Position numbers and translations under genes: made by a program
Shown: positions 32,885 to 42,890 of the stretch, in pieces
Layout: each line of letters opens with the position of its first letter
How positions within the stretch are numbered: the stretch's first letter is position 1
NCBI GenBank assembly: GCA_946902875.1
Contig: OX336343.1
Span: 5,259,754 to 5,323,753, forward strand
Direction of reading: 5' to 3'
Length of the DNA stretch: 64,000 bases
Source: Nematopogon swammerdamellus
Lineage: Eukaryota > Arthropoda > Insecta > Lepidoptera > Adelidae
The notes under the pieces: model-generated
Database searches by the model: none
Seen by the model: the letters and a program-made list of their open reading frames with translations, nothing else
Told to the model about the DNA's origin: nothing

Positions 32885-33250
32885 CTTTTTTACGCGTATT
32901 TCTGAAAGCTTTCACTTAAAATATCCCGGCAAAAGGACAATTAAGGATCATCTACCATGACAAGTCAACTTTGTAACTTGGTTATGGTTAGCAAAGTGAG
33001 AAGTTTAACTCCGAAAAATTTTGAGCGCCTAACCCAAATCTCGACGCCGCGTTAACTTGACGAGAGTCTGGCTCGAAATGAGCCGATGAAGAAAATTTTA
33101 GAAAAATTGGTCAACCGTGAAATGAGATGAACGAGGGTTCCATTATGGCATTTTTGCCAAAAATAGATATTCGATTATTACCTTGAAACAAATGCATTTA
33201 CCCGGTGGTAAGAGAGTCATGCAGCAATTTTTTTATGTCAATACGGTGGG
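32885..33250. other. Unassigned stretch
   Basis: No gene or repeat recognised. Confidence 0.5.
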
Positions 33251-33251
33251 T

Positions 33252-33360
33252 GTCTTCGTGCCTTACTTGCTGCTTGTTAGTTATCTTGTCCTAATACTTT
33301 GCTAAATGTGGTGGTCGGTGTTGTGCTGTAATTTCCAAGAGTACTTACAGAACAACACCG
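33252..33360 (+). mobile_element. Repeat C fragment
   Basis: CTTCGTGCCTTACTTGCTGC and GTGGTGGTCGGTGTTGTGC match 20335-20415. It ends before the CGATTGTCGGG part. Confidence 0.75.
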
Positions 33361-33394
33361 CACAGCGCCAAACTCACAGATACTATTCCAGTTT

Positions 33395-33670
33395 TTTTAG
33401 GTTTCCGTGCCCCGTACGAAAAGCCTACAACGTCTGTTTTTCCGCCTGTCTGTCTGTCTGTCCGTCCGTCCGTCCGATGGCTTTATCTTTGAAACCGTAA
33501 TAGCTAGCCGGTTGGAATTTTCACACAATATGTGTTTATTTTTGGGTGGATATAACAACAAATAATGAAAAAGTGAAAAATTAAGGGGGTCCCCATACAA
33601 GTAAGTAACGTTTTTTAGTAAGAAAATCCGTCCCGTGGTTTATGAATTATGTATGAATCACCTTAAAATA
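33395..33670 (+). repeat. Dispersed 'GGTTCCGTA' repeat
   Basis: Begins TTTTTTAGGTTTCCGTGCCCCGTACG and carries a (TGTC/CGTC)n stretch at 33443-33478, CCGTAATAGCTAGCCGGTTG, AACAACAAATAATGAAAAAG and GGGGGTCCCCATACAAG. This order recurs at 53258 and, inverted, at 57940. No coding region. Superfamily not assigned. Confidence 0.7.
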
Positions 33671-33971
33671 TTGGGGATATTTAATATTTGTTGGATACAA
33701 AAAAAAAAAAAATTTAATTATTTAATTACTTGTATTACTTTTTTATATTTTCTGGAATAAGAAGGTTGATACTAATATATTGGGAAAGAGTAGGTAATGT
33801 ATTCAATTCCAACGCCATGCATCAGCCGCGATGTGTGAAGAAAAGTCGAAAAACAAAACATAACGTATGAGAACGTCATAACAAAACTGCCAACCAAAAT
33901 GAAACGGAGTATCAAAAGAGCAGTAAAGTCAAAATGCTATGCTTACAATGAATTAGCGTAATACAAACTCT

Positions 33972-34320
33972 TTGGAATTACTATTGTACCCACCTCCAAC
34001 GACCACACCGACCTCGCAGCAACACAAATTTAGAGACGGTTTGATAATACGTTATGGATACGAACCAACAGGACTACCAAACTGCTGCGATGACTGTGGT
34101 GAGAAGCAGTTCGACTTAAACCACGCTCTTAACTGCAAAAAGGAGGTCTTGTAAAGCAGAGCCATGACCAGCACAGAGATGATTGCAACGACTGAGCAGA
34201 ACTAGCCATGGGACGCAGCCACCGTCGAACCGATCATGCGCGAAGCTCAATCGAACAGCCCAGAACTTATAGGTGACCTCATGCTTCACGGAGTTTAGAA
34301 ACCAGCGAGGAAGGCGTTTT
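33972..34320 (+). pseudogene. Retroelement-derived C-terminal fragment with C-x2-C...H-x4-C motif
   Basis: The 60-codon frame 33972-34154 encodes FRDGLIIRYGYEPTGLPNCC, then DDCGEKQFDLNHALNCKK. A one-base frameshift then continues as GGLVKQSHDQHRDDCND and AEL. The order FRD-x4-RYG, a C-x2-C-x8-H-x4-C cluster, GGLV and RxD is familiar from C-terminal regions of certain reverse-transcriptase-bearing elements. The exact clade cannot be fixed here. A stop at 34190-34192 and the frameshift show it is dead. Confidence 0.55.
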
Positions 34321-34394
34321 TTGGCGTATGCATAGTAAATGCTGAAGCCTGCTCATACAAAACAACATGGTACAACATCTGACATTTTTTATGT

Positions 34395-34800
34395 AAACCA
34401 GCATGGGTAGCTGTGCCGAGAGACCAATGGTGCAGTCGACAGAGCCAAAATCACCTCTCCTCGCGAAACCACGCTCAGTTAGGTGCCATGCCAGCCGATT
34501 TGCGGACTGTTGCTAGGCTGTCTAGCCCGTTAATACGACGCTTGAAGACACCCAGGTTAAAGGATTCAGGAAATACACTCGCCGGAAGGCAGTTCCACAC
34601 TCTAGCGGTGCGACAAAGAAACGATTTAGAGAACCGATGGGTTCTCAAAAGCCCAATGTTAACAACAAAAGGGTGCTGAGTCTCTCTGCGACGAGTCATG
34701 CGGAGATAGGACGAGTGGCAGGGAATAAGGGATGCTAGTTCCACAGAGCATCGTCCGTGATAGTATCTGTAAAACAGACTAAGCGAACCCACCAATCGTC
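34395..34800 (-). pseudogene. Jockey/CR1-like LINE reverse transcriptase, C-terminal fragment
   Basis: A 107-codon minus-strand frame (34795 down to 34475) encodes the end of a non-LTR reverse transcriptase. Motifs in order are GSLSLFYRYYHGRCSVEL, TRRRETQHPFVV, RTHRFSKSFLCRTARVWN, CLPASVFPESFNLGVFKRR and IN. These are typical of the region after the thumb in Jockey/CR1-related LINEs. The polymerase catalytic core is absent. The non-coding 3' end at 34395-34474 matches 32100-32215. Related, more decayed copies lie at 32100 and 63015. Confidence 0.85.
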
Positions 34801-35662
34801 TGTGACTCAGAGACTACAGACCACATAACCATTAATCATACCATTCCCGTACCAAAACACCGTAAATAGGACAGGGCCACCGAAGACCTCCGAGCATAAT
34901 TCACGCCCTTGCCCTTGGTAATAGCTTGCGATAGTGCCATTTGTATGGAATATAATATTATTATAAAACTAACAGCAACTAAACTAGCCGACAAGTGGCA
35001 GAAGCCTTACTCACACATCGTGCGATGGTTGAAAACAAAGACGTAGATCTCCATCATAAGGGCAGTTTCAACGAGAATCCGTGGCACACGTAGAAAAATA
35101 AACAGATGGTTGGGGCTAGAAGACTGCGCTGGCTTATTTTCTACCGAAGAATAAGCCGTGAAAACTGAAGAATAATTTTAATGATCACATTCAAAATAAG
35201 TGTAAGCACCGATCATGTACCTATTTAGGATAATTCTGCATAATATAAATTCATTACCTATCTTAAGGAAACAATTCCTTCTCTTTCCGTTTTAATTTCT
35301 ATTTATCGTCACGATTTATTCGCTCTGCTATCGCAATCACAGCTGACTAAGAATTCAATAACTACCTACTTTGGCTTACAATATTTACTTTCAGTTCTAT
35401 TGTTCCGCTCCGTCATCATAATATTATCTAGAGAAAACAATCTGAGAGCACAATAAGCAAAAAAGTTTGCATTTTAAAAATAGTGTTTTCATTAATTTAC
35501 GGACGAGTACATAATTAATTATAAGAATAAAAGTCTACAGCTTAACTTTTTAAAAGCTACGCCGGCAGTCCCGTAAGGCTCTTCTTCAACATATTGGGTG
35601 AACGTTCGCAATACGTTCGGTTATTTCGTACCAGCGAGCAACAGTCAAATAAAAGTTTATTC
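34801..35662. other. Unassigned stretch
   Basis: No gene or classified repeat recognised. Confidence 0.5.
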
Positions 35663-35667
35663 ATCTC

Positions 35668-35780
35668 TAGATCTCTATCTCTATCTATCTCTATCTCTAT
35701 CTCTATCTCTATCTCTATCTCTATCTCTATCTCTATCTCTATCTCTATCTCTATCCCTATCTCTATCTCTATCTTTATAT
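35668..35780 (+). repeat. (ATCTCT)n microsatellite
   Basis: About 17 hexamer units with a few substitutions. Ser-Ile and Arg-Asp repeat frames derive from it. Confidence 0.97.
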
Positions 35781-35796
35781 TTACCTTTATTTCTTA

Positions 35797-36092
35797 TAAA
35801 GGGGAACGTCTGTCTGCATGTATATATGTTTGATTGAAGTACACTCTGGAACCACTGAACATATTTTGATGCGGTTTGCACCAATGGAAAGAGACTCACA
35901 ATCACAATAGGCTATATTGCTAAATAGCCTTAGGCCTTAGCAGCATTAAAGCAAGTATAGCGTGGACGGGAGAGAGAGAAAGATAATATGAGAGAAGAAA
36001 TCGTTTATTATAATATTTGCTTTTAAATCGGATTTGTTATTAAACCGAGTCTAACGCGAGCGAAGCCTCGGGCAAAAGTATCTATTGCGGTT
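35797..36092 (+). repeat. Helitron-like repeat adjoining the microsatellite
   Basis: CTCTGGAACCACTGAAC, ATAGGCTATATTGC and the end GCGAGCGAAGCCTCGGGCAAAAG follow the layout of small lepidopteran Helitrons. The terminal CTAG is not intact. Confidence 0.5.
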
Positions 36093-36262
36093 CAAAAGGT
36101 TCAGCACTGACGGACGTATCCGTACGGATACGAACCCCTACAAATAAGAAATTGTTAAAACAAAATCCTTCTTGAGAATCAAGAAGCTTCTTGTCCGGCG
36201 AATGTTTGGTTTCGGAAGGTTCTGACCCATTTTCTAGGACCCCTTAATTAAAATTATTGTTG

Positions 36263-36266
36263 GACC
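36263..36266. other. Target site duplication of E2 (GACC)
   Basis: GACC directly precedes the 5' LTR at 36263-36266 and directly follows the 3' LTR at 50151-50154. A 4-bp duplication is normal for LTR-retrotransposon integrases. Confidence 0.85.
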
Positions 36267-36660
36267 TGTGATGAATCACAACCTACCTCAATGAAAATAG
36301 CTAGCAATAGGACGTATGAAGGCTGGCTGGTAAAATGTTATAAGGCGTAGGAGTTAGTTTAGCGCCTGGGTAGTGAGTATAGCAAAGAGACCGCGTTGCG
36401 TATAAATCGTAGCGGGTGGCATGTAGTCAGGCGCAGATAATACAACTTGCATACATTTTGAACAGGAATAGCTAGCAACACCGTATAAGCGACAGATGAT
36501 GATAGATAAGTATTATACGTCGGCATGCAGTAAGATATAGGACGAATTGACTGTATTACATCTACTTTTGTGAATTCGTAGCATTTTTCAGAGATTAGTT
36601 ACTGAAGGTTTTAGGGAAATATGGAACGCATTTTTAAGGAAAATTGCTTCAGGCATTGTG

Positions 36661-36780
36661 ATTGGTCGACCAATGGGAGACGCGGAAATGATGTTAGGGA
36701 TGATTTCCGATTGGTCGTGGGGGTAAGGGTGGGAGTAAGAAAGCGAGGCTATTTAAGGGCGTGTAACACGGGAGGAGCAC
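36661..36780 (+). promoter_or_regulatory. E2 LTR promoter region
   Basis: ATTGGTCGACCAAT at 36661-36674 is a palindrome of two opposed CCAAT boxes. A third ATTGG lies at 36710-36714. TATTTAAG at 36750-36757 is a plausible TATA box, putting the start near 36780. No strong TCAGT initiator is seen. The same sequence is at 47991-48110 in the 3' LTR. Confidence 0.55.
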
Positions 36781-37085
36781 TTTTTCTGCAGCTGCGAGCC
36801 TCGGAGGAACAACTTGCCTGAGCCCGGTCATCGCTAAGTCGCATCGAGCGCCATTGCTTTTCGGCATCAACGTTTCGGTGAGTCTCGGACGCCGCGCGCT
36901 ATTTTGGAGTTTTCTAGTTGCAATTCGACCAGTTCTATTAAATTGCATTGTCTTGAAGTCTTCTTTTGGTGGCTGGGCTAGTTTTGGAAACAATACTGGC
37001 TTTTCAGAAATTATTTGCTAGTATTAGGGATGTGAAATATTTTTATATGGACCATCATTGGAGCACTGTGTGGGATGCTAGCTAT

Positions 37086-37395
37086 GCTGAAATATGCATA
37101 CATGCATACTATTACAGGGCTCTTTTTCCCTTTTGGAGCACTGGGTGAGGGAGCAGGTACGCTGAAATATGCATGCACGCCCACTCACGCAGAGTTCTTT
37201 CACGGAATGTTGTGAGGGAAGCGGGTTTTGCTGAAATATGCATACACGCACGATCTCACAGGGTTCTTCCCTGGAACGTTGTATGTGGGTTCGGGTACGC
37301 TGAAATATGCATACGCGCGCACTCATGCGAGGTTCTTTTCCTTTCGATGGAATGTTGGGTGGCAATGCTAGCTATGCTGAATAAGCATACACGCT
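37086..37395 (+). repeat. Five tandem units with GCTGAAATATGCATAC
   Basis: The motif starts at 37086, 37161, 37230, 37299 and, degenerate, 37376, at 69-77 bp spacing. Each unit has a following G/T-rich part with GGTTCTT and TGGAATGTTG. The repeat is copied at 48416-48725 in the 3' LTR. Confidence 0.9.
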
Positions 37396-37550
37396 TGTTC
37401 GCACAAGATTCAGTTCATTCTCTATGATATCACGAGAAAATGCCTCGTGGTAAGAAGACGTAACATAAGGTCGAAGAGCAACTGGAATTCTGGCTAAACT
37501 ATCAAATTATAACGTGGGTAGTTAGGTTCTTCAAACACTAAATTCATATT

Positions 37551-37935
37551 GGTAGGTTAGCCATGTAGCTGTGTGAATTAATTCTCCTTAGTTCTGCAAG
37601 GGAGAGAGGGTTCGCTTCGTGGGAGTGAGTAGTATCATAGTGTGTAGTATTTAGTGAGGTAGGTACTAGGAAGGCCAGGTAGGTACCCCTCAGTAATTCT
37701 CCTTAATCCTGCTAGGCCGTGGGGACCTTTTCATTTTATTAGTATTAAAGTCATATGGTAGGTTAGCCATGTAGCTGTGTGAATTAATTCTCCTGAATTC
37801 TGCAAGGGAGAGAGGGTTCACTTCGTGAGAACGAGTAGTACCATAGTGTGTAGTATTTATTGAGGTTAGGTACTAGGAAGGCCAGGTAAATACCCCACAG
37901 TGGTTCTCCTTAGTCCTGCTAGGGGGAGAGGTCCA
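37551..37935 (+). repeat. 206-bp tandem duplication in the LTR
   Basis: GGTAGGTTAGCCATGTAGC starts at 37551 and 37757. Both units include TTAATTCTCCT, GGGAGAGAGGGTTC and GGTACTAGGAAGGCCAGGTA. They have diverged by perhaps a tenth of positions, so the duplication is older than this insertion. Confidence 0.9.
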
Positions 37936-38325
37936 AAGTGTTATGATCTGTTAGAGCGATACCTATTCTATCTGGCGAAGGGGTGGCGGTACTCTAAGGA
38001 CCGGTGCAAGCTGAGCTGACCGTCTGAGGAGGAAACCTGTGGTAGCCTTTTTTCGATAGGCGGAGCCCGTCGGACGAAGTACTACGAGGTTAGGATAGGG
38101 ACCACACACACACTTACACACACACGCACGACTTTAGGATTTGGGGTCCGTAGGGGCCCTAAATCATCCACATTACACCACGAGTTTCATTTTAAATCTC
38201 TTCCTAAGAGAAACAGTTTCTTCACAGGATAGGAAACAAAGGGGGCCATTAGGTATACAAAATAGAGCTGCTGGTAGTAAAGCAGCCCTATATGGATGAT
38301 GGCCACTGTGAGGAGCGTGGAGAGC

Positions 38326-38376
38326 CCGGGTGAGGAAACCCGGACTCGTGGAGCTCCTTACTTCCCCCTCCGGGGG
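38326..38376 (+). promoter_or_regulatory. Two stem-loops in the E2 LTR
   Basis: CCGGGT at 38326-38331 pairs with ACCCGG at 38338-38343. CCCCC at 38364-38368 pairs with GGGGG at 38372-38376, followed by an A/T-rich AATAATTT string. Order and position relative to U5 match the E1 hairpins at 7871-7933, although stem sequences differ. The second copy is at 49656-49706. Confidence 0.6.
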
Positions 38377-38591
38377 AAATTGTTTGAATAATTTGAAAAT
38401 TACTGGTTGACACAATTTCTGGGAGGAGAGAATACAGACAATTACAATGTGATGGAAGAGACACAGTGATATAGGAGAGGCGGACTTAGGCAGAAAATTA
38501 CATATGTATTTAGAATATTATTCGAAGAACAAAGGTTAGGATAGAAAGCTAGGGATTGAGTTAGTACTCTGGGTTATACGGTTACACAACG

Positions 38592-38610
38592 CTTCCTCGA
38601 AGAGAGGAAG
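38592..38610 (+). promoter_or_regulatory. U5 hairpin
   Basis: CTTCCTC (38592-38598) pairs with GAGGAAG (38604-38610). E1 has CTTCCT/AGGAAG at 8305-8320 in the same sequence context. It is copied in the 3' LTR at 49922-49940. Confidence 0.6.
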
Positions 38611-38821
38611 ATACAGGGTCCATCTACACTTAATTCAGTGTAATACGTATGTATACATTGCGTGAGTTTACCTAGAGATCACTTGAATGCTAAACGCAGG
38701 CCATGTTTTATTTTAGAGGTTACTCGCGGAAGCGTGGAATTTCGGAATAATTATTCGACAACACCTATCAGGTGAAGTATAAATACAAAATATACTTTGG
38801 TGAGAGGCTAGTTCGTCGCAG

Positions 38822-38839
38822 TGGTGCCTAAGTCCAGGA
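38822..38839 (+). other. Candidate primer binding site
   Basis: TGGTGCCTAAGTCCAGGA begins one base after the 5' LTR. Starting with TGG, it could pair with the CCA end of a tRNA. The matching tRNA was not identified. Confidence 0.5.
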
Positions 38840-41202
38840 TAGTTCCTACCTAAATCTAGGATACCTAGGGTTCAGAAAAAAAAGAGAGGGAAAAATGGAA
38901 GAAAAATGTAGTTCGTTGCGGTAGTTCAGGACAATAATAGGGGTCTTATATACTCAAAAGCGATAGGAAAAAATCCAACTCATAGGGAGTAGCGATATAA
39001 GTAAATAGCGTTATAGGAAGTGATACCGGGAAAGTGATTAAGTGTGGAATTCGGTGAGGAAATGCGTGAAAAGTGGTTCGTGGAACGCGATGCTGACTGG
39101 CAGTTTCGCGAGAGAAGAGATTTGGACTCCCGCCTACGAGGCGGGAGGTTTCGCCGCTTGAAGCTGAGAGTGAGTACATATTTCATTTTCCGGCGCGAGT
39201 GCAGTCTGTGTACAATTAATTAATTTTCAGAAATATTGTCTACAATTTGCCGACAATGTTGCTAGAAAACCGATTTTAACGTGAACGAATTGTCACCAGA
39301 AAGTCGACTAGAGATTCATCTTTGAGTTCGTAAAAGAAAATTGCTTACATTTCCTTCTAGGAAGTTCATTATCATTGTTCTGCGGACAACTAGAAATAGT
39401 TAAGTGAAAACCAATTTTGACCAATGGGATGTGAGCGCCGGTGCGGGATGGCGTTCGCTATTGGCTAGAATGAGCAGCGCCGTGATAGAAAAAAAAATCT
39501 GTTTGCACGAAGAATGTAGTCGGGTTGAGAGGTGATAGACTAAACAAAGTGGAAGTTAGGGGAATGGTATGTATGAATGGTGTGAGGCATATTTCTAAGC
39601 GGAATGTTAGCAACTTCGTAGAAGTAAGGTGGGGCCAAAGGAAAATATTTTATCCAGAGATTGTGAAACTAAAATCAATAATTTATTCCGGGTACACCGC
39701 GATATAGCAGGAAGAGGAAAAATTTTTTTTAATGGGTTATCGGAAAAATTGTGCTATAAGCCTAAAAGCCAATTAATTAAGAATCCTAGAATGAGCTAAA
39801 ATCAACAATATTGTAGTAAGAATATTCTATGAAAACCTTAGTTGTAAAATTGGATAGCCATTCTACTTAAGTTAAGGCACGTCAACTGAGCGCGGAGGGC
39901 TTCATACCTAAAACACGGAAGTTATGTTCGAAAATAATTTCGTATTGTGTAATAATTAGGTACGCTCGCGCGCGAAATAGTTTATCGGGGCCAGTTTGAG
40001 GCCAATAAAGGGAATTTTCTAGTTGTTTGGTGGAAATGAAGTTGGATGGGGTGTAAGCTTCCTTTGTAAAATAAAAAAGCCGTAAAATATGTGTGTTTGA
40101 AAATAGTGGTTATGTTTGACCGGGTTCCAACAGACTGATTTAATTTTGGTTGAGATTGTCGCCGAAGAATAAAAAGATTCGAATCTTTATTTCATTTTAA
40201 TGGAATGCGAGAAGAATGGAAAAAAAAAATGTCATTTTGAAAATGTATAATGGATGTTTAGTAAATAATTTGTGTAGTAGTAATAAGGTGTGAATTTTAG
40301 GCTCCAAAGTAGGTATTTCGCGAATTAGTAGCGAGCGACGGTATGGCACCTACTAGTGGGGAGATGGTAGATTAAAATTAGGGGGATCCCAGTTAATTGA
40401 TGTGACTGATTAGGTGCCATGTACAAGGGAAGGTTGGTTGTAAAGTTGTGTCTAGGTCTGACTTTGCGTGTGTGGGCGATATGGTACTTACTAGATTAGG
40501 TTAGTGGTAAACGAAGGTCATGGTGTACAAGTTGACCAGTGGAAGTAATTAGGTGCCATGTACAATGTTGGTTAGGTCGTGAGGTTGAGTCTTGGTCAGA
40601 TTTTTGTGTGTGTGTGGCGAATAGAGGCTCTTGGTGAACATGCCGAATACGTGGTTCATTTCGAGTGAGTGGTTTTGGGCTTGAATGTAGTGTTTGTTTA
40701 TTGATAGGGAATGGATTATTAAGTTTGTTTATTTTGGAGCTGATTGGCTGGTATGAGGAATGGGGGGGTTCCAGTTGCTCGAGGAATGCGGGCTATGTAT
40801 GGGATTAAAACGGTTAGGAGGGAGCAAGTGCCATGTCGGAGAACGTACCGGTCGAGATATTGACTTTTGATCGGTCATGCTTGATTGTTGTTCCTGCGTA
40901 ATGTGGAAGGAATGGATTATAAAGAGTATAGGAATTAGGTGCCATGACAGAGGTCCAGGTTTCGATTTTAGGTTGCGGTCGTATGTATAGGTGTCAAAAG
41001 GTGAGAGGGCCAGTTGGTGAGTGTTGGTGCGGTTGGAGGTCGAATTGAGCCTGTCGATTTGTGATCCATATCGAGTGAGTGGTTTTGGATTTGCCCATAA
41101 ATGTGTTTGTTTAATTAATTAGATTAATTTATAAATAATATTTGATACATGTGTACATGTTGCACGCGTTGAAAGAAAACAGTCGGGGTGGGCGGAGTGA
41201 TT
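38840..41202 (+). other. E2 interior, left part
   Basis: No coding region. The sequence is G- and A/T-rich and poor in C on the plus strand. AGGTGCCATG recurs at 40412, 40551 and 40937, with a variant near 40825, within loosely similar 100-300-bp stretches that also contain GTGTGTG(T)GGCGA. Confidence 0.6.
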
Positions 41203-41268
41203 GATGTTGTGCGGTGGGAGCTCTGGTGAATTGCAGCACAACGCCGATCACCACGTTTTGCAAATTAT
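41203..41268 (-). mobile_element. Repeat C fragment within E2
   Basis: GTTGTGCGGTGGGAGCTCTGG, CAGCACAACGCCGATCACC and ACGTTTTGCAAATTATT match 54782-54843. Either the E2 lineage captured a piece of repeat C, or repeat C grew from E2-like sequence. Confidence 0.6.
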
Positions 41269-41307
41269 TTTATAACTAAGTTTGGTTATTGTGCGGGCTA
41301 CAAGGTG

Positions 41308-41990
41308 GTGTCAGGGGTTTCTAACTTTTCTAAAGGGAAGTGTCAGGGGTTACAAACCTTTTTCCAAATTTATAGGTCAGGGATTTTAAACTTTTTCAGA
41401 TACATATATATAAGCAGTTTCCAAACTTTTAGGCTTGGTAAGTGTCATGCCTTTCGAATTCATGATATGTAGGGGGTTTTAAACATTTTACAAGGGCACG
41501 ATAAGTCAGGGGTTTCCAAACCTTCCAACTTTGGAAAAGAGTAGTGGTTCTTAGAACATTTTTGAATTTCGCAATGATTCAGAGGTCTAGACTTTCGATA
41601 TATTTTCGAATTGGTATTATATCAGGAGTTCTCAACCTTTTCCAAATTTAGGTTGTAAGCCTTTTCAAATTCATGATAAGTCAGGGGTGCTCAAACTTTT
41701 CTAAATTTATATTGTCAGGGATTTCGAACTTTTTCAAATTCAGGATAAGTCAGGGGTGCTCAAACTTTTCCAAATTTAGATTGTCAGGGATTTCGAACTT
41801 TTCAAATTCACGATAAGCCAGGGGTGCTCAAACTTTTTCAAATTTATATTGTCAGGGATTTCGAACTTTTTCAAATTCATGATGAGTCAGGGGTTCTCAA
41901 AAGTTTCCAAATTAAGTTTGTGTCAAGGATTTCGAACCATTTCAAAATCGTGACATGTCAGGGGTTTACAACTTTATTTACAAAAATATT
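41308..41990 (+). repeat. Degenerate minisatellite, consensus TCAGGGGTTCTCAAACTTTT
   Basis: About twelve units of roughly 45-65 bp read TCAGGGGTNCTNAACTTTTCCAAATT with ATGATAAG spacers. Similarity between neighbours suggests local expansion within the E2 interior. Confidence 0.85.
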
Positions 41991-41999
41991 TTTGATTTA

Positions 42000-42890
42000 A
42001 GGGAGGCCTCGACATCCCAAGAATATTTCGGAGTCAGGGGTTCTCAACTTTCGGAATATTTGCTAATTTTAAATATTTTAGGGTTCTCAACTTTAGAAAA
42101 ATATTTTATTTTTCCTTAGGATATTTAAGGGAGGTCTTAACTTCCAAACATATTTGCACTTAGCGGTTCTTAATTTTCAAAAATATTTTCAAATTTTGAA
42201 ATTCTAGGGTCTCAACTTTAGAAAAATATTTTATTTTTCCTTAGGATATTTAAGGGAGGTCTCAGCTTCCAAAAATATTTTGAACTTAGCGGTTCTTAAT
42301 TTCAAAAATATTTTCAAATTTTGAAATTCTAGGGTCTTAACTTTAGAAAAATATTTTATTTTCCTCAGGATATTTAAGGGAGGTCTTAACTTCAAAAAAA
42401 AAAAAAAAAAATTGAACTTACCGGTTCTTATTTTTGAAAAATATTTTCAAATTTTAAACATCTTAGGGTTCTCAATTTTTAAAAAATATTTTATTCTTCC
42501 AGGATATTTAAAGGAGGTCTCAACTTCCAAAAATATTTTGAGGTCAGACATTCTAAACTTTCAAAATTATTTTCAAATCTTGAATGTTTAGGGTTCTCAA
42601 ATTTAGAAAATTACTTTCATTTTCCAGATTATTAAGGGAGGTTTCAAATTCCAAATATTTTGGATTAAGCGGTCCTCAGACTTTCGAGAATAGTGCCAAA
42701 TTTGGAATGGTTTAGGGTTCTCGACTTTAGAAATATTTTAATTTTAGGAATGTTTAGGGAGGAGTCCGACTTTCAATATGTTTTGAGTTCAGGAGTTCCT
42801 AACTTTCAAAGTGTTTCGGATTTTGAATATTTCAGGGGTCTATACTCTAGTAATGCCTTTATTCTTTCGGAATGTAAGGGAAGTGTGTTA
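42000..42890 (+). repeat. Higher-order repeat of about 125 bp derived from the minisatellite
   Basis: AGGATATTTAAGGGAGGTC starts near 42118, 42243, 42367 and 42501. Each is followed by CAACTTCCAAAAATATTTT, a GCGGTTCTTAATTTTC segment and AGGGTCTCAACTTTAG. Units decay toward 42890. Confidence 0.85.

Larger units (their letters stand above)
36267..38820 (+). repeat. E2 5' LTR
   Basis: 2554 bp, TG...CA. Contents in order: near-palindromic start, CCAAT-type palindrome and TATA-like box, possible splice donor GTGAGT at 36878, an ATGCAT-containing tandem repeat (37086-37395), a 206-bp tandem duplication (37551-37935), two stem-loops (38326-38376), a U5 hairpin (38592-38610), and an AT-rich end. Several small frames are present but are ignored as random. 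Confidence 0.95.

Noticed and set aside
35594..35905. Ser-Ile and Arg-Asp repeat frames
   Set aside because: Products of the ATCTCT microsatellite; not an SR-type protein gene.
37078..37365. Repeated Arg-Val-Cys-Ile-Phe-Gln protein on the minus strand
   Set aside because: Arises from the ATGCAT-containing tandem unit of the LTR; no start or splice context.
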